DNA of 64,000 nucleotides from Ridgeia piscesae (lineage: Eukaryota; Annelida; Polychaeta; Sabellida; Siboglinidae): positions 185,643-249,642 of the forward strand of contig JAODUO010001172.1 of assembly GCA_025642075.2 (NCBI GenBank), in the 5' to 3' direction. The notes beneath the pieces are model-generated. The model made no database searches and was not told where the DNA came from. It was given only the letters and a program-made list of their open reading frames with translations. This document shows, one piece after another, positions 50,078 to 59,000 of the stretch. The number at the start of each line of letters is the position of its first letter. The first letter of the stretch is position 1. The position numbers were made by a program, and so were the translations under genes.

Positions 50078-53000
50078 AATAGTTATTAATTAAATCAGGT
50101 TTTTAAACATACAGTTCACCAAAGAAACTGGGTGAAAAGCTAGGGTGTATTTCACAAGCTATGAATGAGCTCATAATGAAAATTCATGATAACACCAAAT
50201 CAGGTATTAAATTTAAGGAGTGCTTTAAAACCCAAAACTCACTTCCATTCTAAAGGACACTTCTATGACACACTGGGAAAATATCCCAATGGCATATCCT
50301 GGTTTTGACAGCTTCCAGTATACAAGCTCATAGTTAAGGTATGAAACTGGTTTAAAGATCAAAAGAGATTTGTTTAAAAGTAGTGTTTCCCCTGCTACGT
50401 GATGTGTGAGGCTATGTTTACAGGCTAACTTGTATGTATTTTAATTCCCCATAGAATAAACACACAGGATCGTTTTTTTTAAATAGTTCCATAGGCAGGC
50501 CCCCATACCACGTACCACGCGATTGTTCAGCTCATCCTGCCACCTCGCCCATCACTTTACCAAGGGAAAACACTGAAAAGCTTGTGAGTATGTTAGCGAG
50601 ACAGTCCTCGGATGTCAGATTTTTACCCTCATAGGGCGACTGACCTAAACAAAGATAAACACACCAACACTCACCTGCACTGTGTTCTGCGGCAGCGGCT
50701 GGCCCGGGGACGATGTCGCCATCTCACTCGGAAGTTTCTGTGGCGCTACTGTTGGTGACAGCTGGCTGCTAGGGGGCGCCACCTGATTGGGCGACAGTGC
50801 TGCCATCTGCTGCGGCATCATTTGCTGCTGTTGGAAGAAGGTTGAATGTGGTGATTGTTGAGCCTGTTTCGCCGGTTGCCCTGGAAACGGTTGCTGCGGC
50901 GACTGCACACCAAAGCCCATTTGCTGTTGTGGAAACTGCAAGGCAGATACGGCCAATTCTGCAGTTTCTGGCCCAACCGCGGAAGCGGGTCGAGCCATTC
51001 ACTGCCAAGTCCTCAGGAATCTACTTTACTCACACTTTTTGGTATTTGGTTGCAATTTTTTTTTAATAAGCTGATCTTCATTAGAATTGGGTCTCTGTAA
51101 ATATCCACACCGAAACACTAGTTGTTGGTATATATCCTGCATCCACTATCATATAACCAAGGCCAAATAAATCTGAAATATCCACGGAAAAATTGTGTCA
51201 TCCTGTGATCAATTTATATAGATAAGATGGTGACTTTCTACAGACAGGTCAAATCTGCTTCTGTACACTAGCCATAGATATCTGAATATCATATCAAACT
51301 GGGCAAAACTAGACGACAGGGCTATCCGACTTTTATAGATGTTGTGGAGCACTGTTATAAGAGTACTACGACACGTATGGATGGACACCAGCCATGATCT
51401 CTCCAAGTCATGATAGCCAGGCAATGAGACAAATAAAATCAGATGCCTTAGGTCTTGTCTAACTTGCAAAATTCTGTGCCGTATGATTATTCATGTCCAA
51501 GGAGCACGAATCTGTTCAGATACAGTCGCGCCTCGCTATAACGCGACTCGCTATAACGCGAATCGGCTATAAGGCGGTCGGTCATGGACCCCGAATTTCA
51601 GGGGCGAAATGGGCGCTACAGCTAACAATAACGGTGTAATTAACTGTCACTTATGTTTATGAAGTCTTATGTTTGTCTTATACAGGTGTATCTAGAAACA
51701 ATTTATTGATATTAAGAAATTTAACACAGAAGTACAACTGCGTTGCTGAGTTCGTTGTGCCCTTGGCTTCTGCTCTGCCGTCGGCTTCGCGGCACCAATC
51801 CAATCGTTTTTCAAACCGATCTATTGTGTAACCAGCGCTTGGTTTGTGTGGTAATTTCTTAAGTGTTTGTTTAAAACGTTACCAATTCCTTTGATTGCAT
51901 TTAATTAACTTTAGGCACAGTAAATTTGGTACAAAGTCCTGTTTGTTTGCGCCGATATCAATCGCGTTTGTCTCCTGCTGTGGCTTCGGCGAAGGCGCCC
52001 GTTCACTGTGGCTTCCGCGAACGAGCGCCTTCGCCGGCTTGTAAATGGCAATTAAATTGCTTACGAATCGGGCGGTGACAAAAAATAATTATGGTACTGA
52101 AATGGCAGGCTAAAGTTATGTTATGTTTTCTTCACTACGTATACGAAAAAACATTTACTTGTGCGCAAATATACGAATTCGTCAACTGCGTGTGAACCGC
52201 AGTAGCCTTGAACCACCGTGAATTGCATTATAAAGCGGCACGGTAAATGTGCGATCTAAATTTATATTTTGGGATTGATTAAAAGATGAAATAAAGCCAA
52301 CAGTGAGCGCAATTAGTATAAGTATTAATATTTGACCGACTTCGGCAACATGTCAATTCATTTGTGCATTTCGGCTGCTGAGTTCAAGGTTATTTTAGAC
52401 CGCGACCGCGTACTGTGTTATCGCTCCGCCTCAGTTCGCATCGCCAGACGAGGCGCGTTGGCTCTGAATTTATTTCAAAACTATACACCATTCGCAAGAT
52501 TTACTCAGTTCAACATTCGACAGTGTATAGTATTTTAACGTAATACACATTTACGTTGGTTTCAATGTCAGTTAGTTTTATAAATCACGCATACACCGCG
52601 CAACCAGCACATTGGCTTTGGCTGCTGTTGTGGCGCTTTGGGGGTGGTGGCGCCCCGGCGGAATATAATCTATAACGCGCCTCGTTTACAACGCGGTTCC
52701 ATTTCGTGGACCCCAACTACCGCGTTATAACGAGGCGCGACTGTATTGAGAAATGTATCATGTAGATAAATGAGTATTTTGGCAGCAAAAGGCAGTCAAC
52801 TATTCGCCCGACACTGCCAGAATATGCAGAATAACCCAGGCTTGCTCAACAATTATACAAAGACAAGATACAAAGCAGGCCTGATACACAGCAGAACACA
52901 TGTGCACAGAAGTGAAAGCAATACTGCCTTTCTTGCTACATTCGATGAAAGCCTCGCAGGTTCACGTTTATACAAGGTAATAGTTTTCCGTCACATTGTC

Positions 53001-56000
53001 TAACATCATTCAGTCTTACTCATAAGTAGCAAATACCTTTTTTGCGGTCTACAACTTTAGCCAACTTGAGAACCCATAATAAAAACATGATATCCATTGA
53101 AAAAGGTACAATTTTAGTTTAAATTGTTGCCAAAACTATAGAAATGGGGCTTTCTTCCAGGGCAGTTTGGAAAAATGGTTTAACCAGTTTTGGGGAGTAA
53201 TCCTGTCAACTCTGTGCACACCCCAAAACAATCACATTTCATAATCATTTAAATAAAAACAAGAACCAAACAACAGAAATTGTAGAATGCGTAACATTCT
53301 AACAAACAACTTAGAACACTAGTGTTATGAAGGAATGACACACACACACACAGGTCACAATTTAACACCAACGATTATGAGCCACGTGTAGCACTTATGG
53401 AGACTTTCAATCCACAATGTTCAAATAATTGAACATACAAGTACTGACCTGTTGATTGAAGGAATGGTTCATATTGCCAGTTCGTCCAGGCTGTTGTTGC
53501 TGCTGCTGTTGTTGCTGCTGCATTTGATAACGTTGGGCATTTGACGAGAAATGACCCTGACCAGAGAACTGACTGCCTGCCACCTGCTGGCCATAACCAG
53601 AAGCACCACTTGACATGGCTGGGTTGGAAGGCCTCCGATTTGGATCATACATCTGGCCCTAAAATGGAAAAAACACAATTGTTAGTCAAAGTTAGTAAAT
53701 TTATTAAAATGCAAGTTATCCAAATGTGATTTCAAGTCACGTATATCTGAAGAAAAAATGAGTAAGAAATTAAGCACACCATCCTAGAAAAAGAAGTTCA
53801 TTAGTATGATAGCATTTGAATTTGTGTGTGATGCATATTCTGTAATGTATTAGCTAGAACCGCCATTTATCCTCATACACAAACTAATCCTTATTAGCAA
53901 TGCATTTACAATCAATCATAAACTTTTTGCCATTATACTGACCCATCAGAAGAAGCTGAGATCAATTTAGAATTTTTTATTAATAAGTTTAGTATCATGA
54001 CTATTATCAGGTGAAGAAGTTGTAAAGATCATTTAGAAGGAAACATCCAAAGAACTATAAATCAAAGGTTGATAAAACACAATTTGGAAAAGCGAGACGT
54101 TTATGCCAATTGCCAATATAATCAATCTTAAAAAATTACTACAATAACTACAGGACTTTGATATAGGTTTAACAAAAACAGATAACAAAACACACACAAT
54201 AGGAGTAAGGTAGTTCTGCTAGAACGGATAAAGGAAAAGTGATATCATTGACACAGTGAGAAACTGAGAATCCATATCCCAGCTGCAGGCAACTGACAAT
54301 AGAGAGAAGTGCCATAAATCAGTGAGCCACCACAGGATGTCAATGAGACAGCAGGTCAACACAGTACAGGGCACTCATTCATCCAGTCATTAATGTAATA
54401 AGCAAGCCTACTACAGACTATTGTATCATCCAGCCACCACACCCCCCCACCACCCATTCATAAGAGTAACTTCACACCTTGCAAGCGGCTGCAGTGTTTA
54501 CATTAAGGTCCTCGTGAAAACAAGGAAGGGACCAGAGCACATGGCTAATCTACATAATGACAGTAAACAAGGGAGATGACCTCATTCTACTCAACCCCAG
54601 TCCACCACATACAGGCCCTATAGGCAGCAACCAGAACCAGCCCACTGTCAATCAATCACCAGGCTGGGGGAATTCCAGGCAGGTATTTTTGGAAATCATC
54701 TCCAGGGCATTGCAATGACAGGCTGTTATTAATGTGATCACCTCGACCTCCAAATAGTACAGCCGACCATCCGATAAAAAACATCTGACAACTGACATGG
54801 TTTTTCTCTGTGCATCTTCCAGTCAGTAATGAAACGATGTGTTTACACAATGTAACGCACTAAACAACCACTCATTTCATTTGATTCTCGTTAAAATTGA
54901 AAGTGATCAGACATAAATGATCACTTTCAAGTTTGACTTGACAATTAATTTTCTAGTACGTATAGGTACTATTCAAATAACCGACTGCCAGAAGTCCACA
55001 TTAATATTTTAAAAATTGTTACTGTATTTTTTTAAAGTTACATTTTGGAACATGCTGATTACCAGAGAATTATGTATCAAATCAATCGAGAATTTAGGTG
55101 TCTGTCTTTGACTATTGATGGTGCGAGTGTTTACATTCATGGGTCTATATGGCTTACAAGATTTCTGACCAATGTCCACAACTGTCTCCTCACCGATTTT
55201 ATTAACTAATGCAATTTTATTTCCAGAATATGATATGATTCTAGCAAGTTGTAGTTGCAATTTGTCAAGGAAACACGAGTCAGTTCTACTAGTGGCTACT
55301 GAATTATTCCGAGTCAATTATGACACTGGAATTAATCAAATAGCAATTCAAAACGTTTAAGAGTAAAATTTAGATTGATTTATATTGGTGACATTTAAAT
55401 TTTTTTCCTAGATACCAACTAAATCATAGATTCCAACTAAATAAGACATTTCCTAAAACATTCAATATTTGACCATCAAGATGGACTGAATGGTTCATGC
55501 TGTGGCCCCATTTTGTGGGGTAAATCAACAATGAGGAGTTACAAAACTTTCAGGACAAAATACGAAAAAAAAGGATTCTGAAATTTAACCTATTATATTG
55601 TCCCTAATAGACACGCACTACTTAATAGACGTCTACTCCCCTTTTAGTCCATGAAAATTTAGTTAAAGCGTGATGCAAACATGCAACAGACTTGAACAGA
55701 GTGGACGCTACAATTATTAGTAAAGATGGCGCCCAGACTATTCGAAAATAATAATTGTGGGTAGCTAGGGCAACCAAATCGTTATTGGTGAGACTTTGGT
55801 AAGTTAAGCGGATTTGTCTACGTTGGATTAAACGCCGACTGTTCGCTTGAAGTGTCTAAGCAACAACAACGAACCAACATACGGTGTCGCTTGCGTATTT
55901 TATTGCATCAATCAAGACACACAATTACAACAAATGCAATGGAATTATGCAAACGAATTTGACTAAGAGACAAAGTCATCGGGGCGTGGAGTGCGACTGG

Positions 56001-59000
56001 CATGAACCAACTTTGATAACAAGAATAAGTCAGACATATAAATTCAAATTCAGGCATGTGTATTTTAAATAATACGCTTTGTTTCTTTCGATAAATCAGA
56101 CAGTTGACAATTTTAATGACTGCGTCTGTTATTGACTCATGGTTCTATACAGTTCTAATCAGAACATCGATATTGACATCATGTGTCGGACATTGATTTG
56201 CCGTTTCAGATGCACATGGCCAATGGAGCTTTTACATGCAGTAAATCACGTTCACACAGAATGTACCAAAAGCGTAAAATTTTTGATTTAAAGTTTCTCG
56301 GGTCATTCACTTGGAGGTGCTGTGCATATGCGTACTTCAGTGGCGTCACATTGCGGATTAGTTATCTACTCTGTTTAGAAGCCGATATAGCGGGTGACCA
56401 CACATTCGGCCAAGTGTTGAGAAATTAATAGACACGCACCCAAGCCTTCCCACTCGTGCACTATGCGTCTATTAGGGACAATACGGTAATCAGGAACAAA
56501 ATACGTGTTTTACTTTATGGAACCAATTTAAACCAAAACTTTACAAAACCTTGTTACATCATGTACAACATGCAAGAATATTGTTGTTGTGTTAAGGATT
56601 CAGATTGGCTTATTAGCAATGAATGATGTTGATCTTGTCATCATTGGGAAACGTGTAGGAATCAACCAGTGTCGTTCATTAGTTATTCAATGTAAAAAGA
56701 AGCTACCACAGGGCTTTATGCATGAAATATTTTTGCCAGTCACACATTGTCTTTGTGTACATGTTCAAACACATACAAGCATGTTTTTATGGAATGAAAT
56801 ATACTACAAACACATGTAACACCCATTTTCAAGGCATAGTTGACAATATCTAAGACTAAGCTAAGTTCCTAAGCAGAAATATTGATCAACGTGATTTCTG
56901 TGTGGCTGCGCCAACAATTTGGAATAAACTCCCTATTACGATTAAATCTTCTAAACTGTAGACATCTTTCATAAAAAATTAACTGACTTTGTTTGAAATT
57001 GCTTTCCCACCATAATGTTTTGGCTAAATGCTAGCCAAATGATTTGTTTGTTGCACCTCTGAGCCTGACCTTATTAACTCTGCATAAGGCGCTACCACTA
57101 GGTAATTGTTAATGATAGATGACAATCAAAAATACTGTCAAATGTTCATATTTGAAGAAGAACTCCACTACAGTATTTCACACAGGTGATTACAAGGAGG
57201 CATATAAGCAGTCGATATAATGTGCAGACTTGAACGAGCTTGCACACTTGAACTACATTTAAAATGTTTAACCACAGTTCAACCCAACCCTACCCCCCCC
57301 GATTGCAGCGTCCTTTATAATTAAACTTGATTTGAAAATCCCATAAAATCCGAATCAACACAATTTGACATGACATAACAATGCTAAAAAACAACATCTG
57401 ATTTATCGTGCGGCACATTAATACTTGTTTACAAGATAGACAATTCAAAGGCTGCCCTGTTTATGCCACAGCAAAATTAATGTTAAACTTTAACTCTACT
57501 GCCAAAACCAGATTCTTCTTTCACATTAACCACCCAATTAAAACTGCTGACCTGAGTCCTATGTACGTTTTGCAAACACACGCTGTCACCATTTTGCCAA
57601 AAACATTTCGTTTGCGAATTAAGTTTATTTGGAATGATGTGTTTTCATCTATATAACCTCAGACATTTGAGAGGATTTTACTGAGACCATTTCCCAACAA
57701 TTTTGAGTCGGATACCGTCTGCAGCGTCAATAATGTTAAGAGCGATCATGGAGACCAAATTAGCATCCAACTACTTTGTATGTGCGACTTTTCGTTGTTG
57801 AGATATAAAGAATATGACACGTGAAAGTTCACCAAATTATATGACTTTTTGTGCTGTGCCAATTATACACAAAACAGTTCTAATACAAGATCACAAAATA
57901 AATTTCTCTCCACCAAAGCTACTACCTCAATATATATTTGTCTATTTAGATTACTGGGAATATATGGTAGAAATTAGACAGAATAAAAATCACTCTGAAT
58001 TTATGGTAAACTAGCTACCCATTGTAACCAGCAATGCTTGCAGAAAAAGGCATTCACGTTTTTTAGTGTGTCTCAGAAATAGATCTTTACCATATTATAT
58101 TCTTTCAAACCAAAACTAAACATGTTTCAAACCAAAAACGTAAACTTGCTAGAGTTAATAATAAAAACATGCTTTCAGCAGAATAACATTGAGTTACCTG
58201 AAACCAGCTACATCAAAAGTTCATTAATTAAAATAGAAAATAACATGTAATGTGAATAAGCAACATTTCTTTCAATCAGCACACATACATTTGCAGTCAA
58301 AATCTCCGTTTCTGTGATCCTGAAATAAATTAGATTCCATTTTCTCTGTGACAGCATACTGTTGAAATGGACCAAGTAACTGGAACTCAGAACAACACAT
58401 GATATTTATATGCTCAGTATTCCATCCAATAGCACCGCAAAGTCCACCAGCAGCGGGCCATGAGGTCGACTGATCAGTGGGCATCGTACACTGCTGCCTT
58501 ATGACAAGCATGATTAATTGATTGCTTGACAATGCGTACCATCCAATCAAAGTGATGCATTAACGCACTCGACCAGCTGGCAGCCAAGGAATTCATTTGC
58601 CTCCAAATTTAAAATGGATCTTGGAGAGCATGCTGGTGAACCTCCACACAGGTGGTGTACTGATTGATCACAAAATGCAAGCAATGCAGATGGCCCTCAA
58701 AAGTATAACCCTAAAAGCACCCATTAGGGCTATATATATATATATGATTGTGCAATGTAGACTACACGTACACGTGCGTAAACAAAAACACTCGGTTCTT
58801 ACCTGATTTCTAAATGCTGGATTCCCGGGCATCTGCTGCTGATATGAGCTCATCCCCATCCTCGACTGGCCTCCCCATCCCTGACCTCCGCCACCGAATC
58901 CAGGATTGGCGGCCGGCATGTCTGTGACACCTTTTTGGGGTCCTACTGGTCCGAAGTCTCCATACCCTCCTTGGTATCGTTGATTCTGTGGCAGATTTGC

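Larger units (their letters stand above)
36805..50674 (-). other. 13.9-kb ARID1 intron
   Basis: The largest intron. It holds a TG/CGTG microsatellite, a 22-bp-arm hairpin, a G+C-richer middle (about 38420–39560 and 42100–42720), a CAGG run (39229–39251), two copies of a dispersed repeat, a piggyBac-like element and a TA run. No exon joining the flanking phase-0 junctions was found, but small or alternative first exons could be hidden. Stretches 39710–42100, 43100–47380 and 47681–48829 show no clear feature. Confidence 0.7.

Noticed and set aside
50936..50998. 21 extra codons (MARPASAVGPETAEL…) before the exon at 50935
   Set aside because: A good acceptor CTGCCTTGCAG sits at 50936 and joins in phase with the previous exon; I found no sign that the extra codons are conserved.
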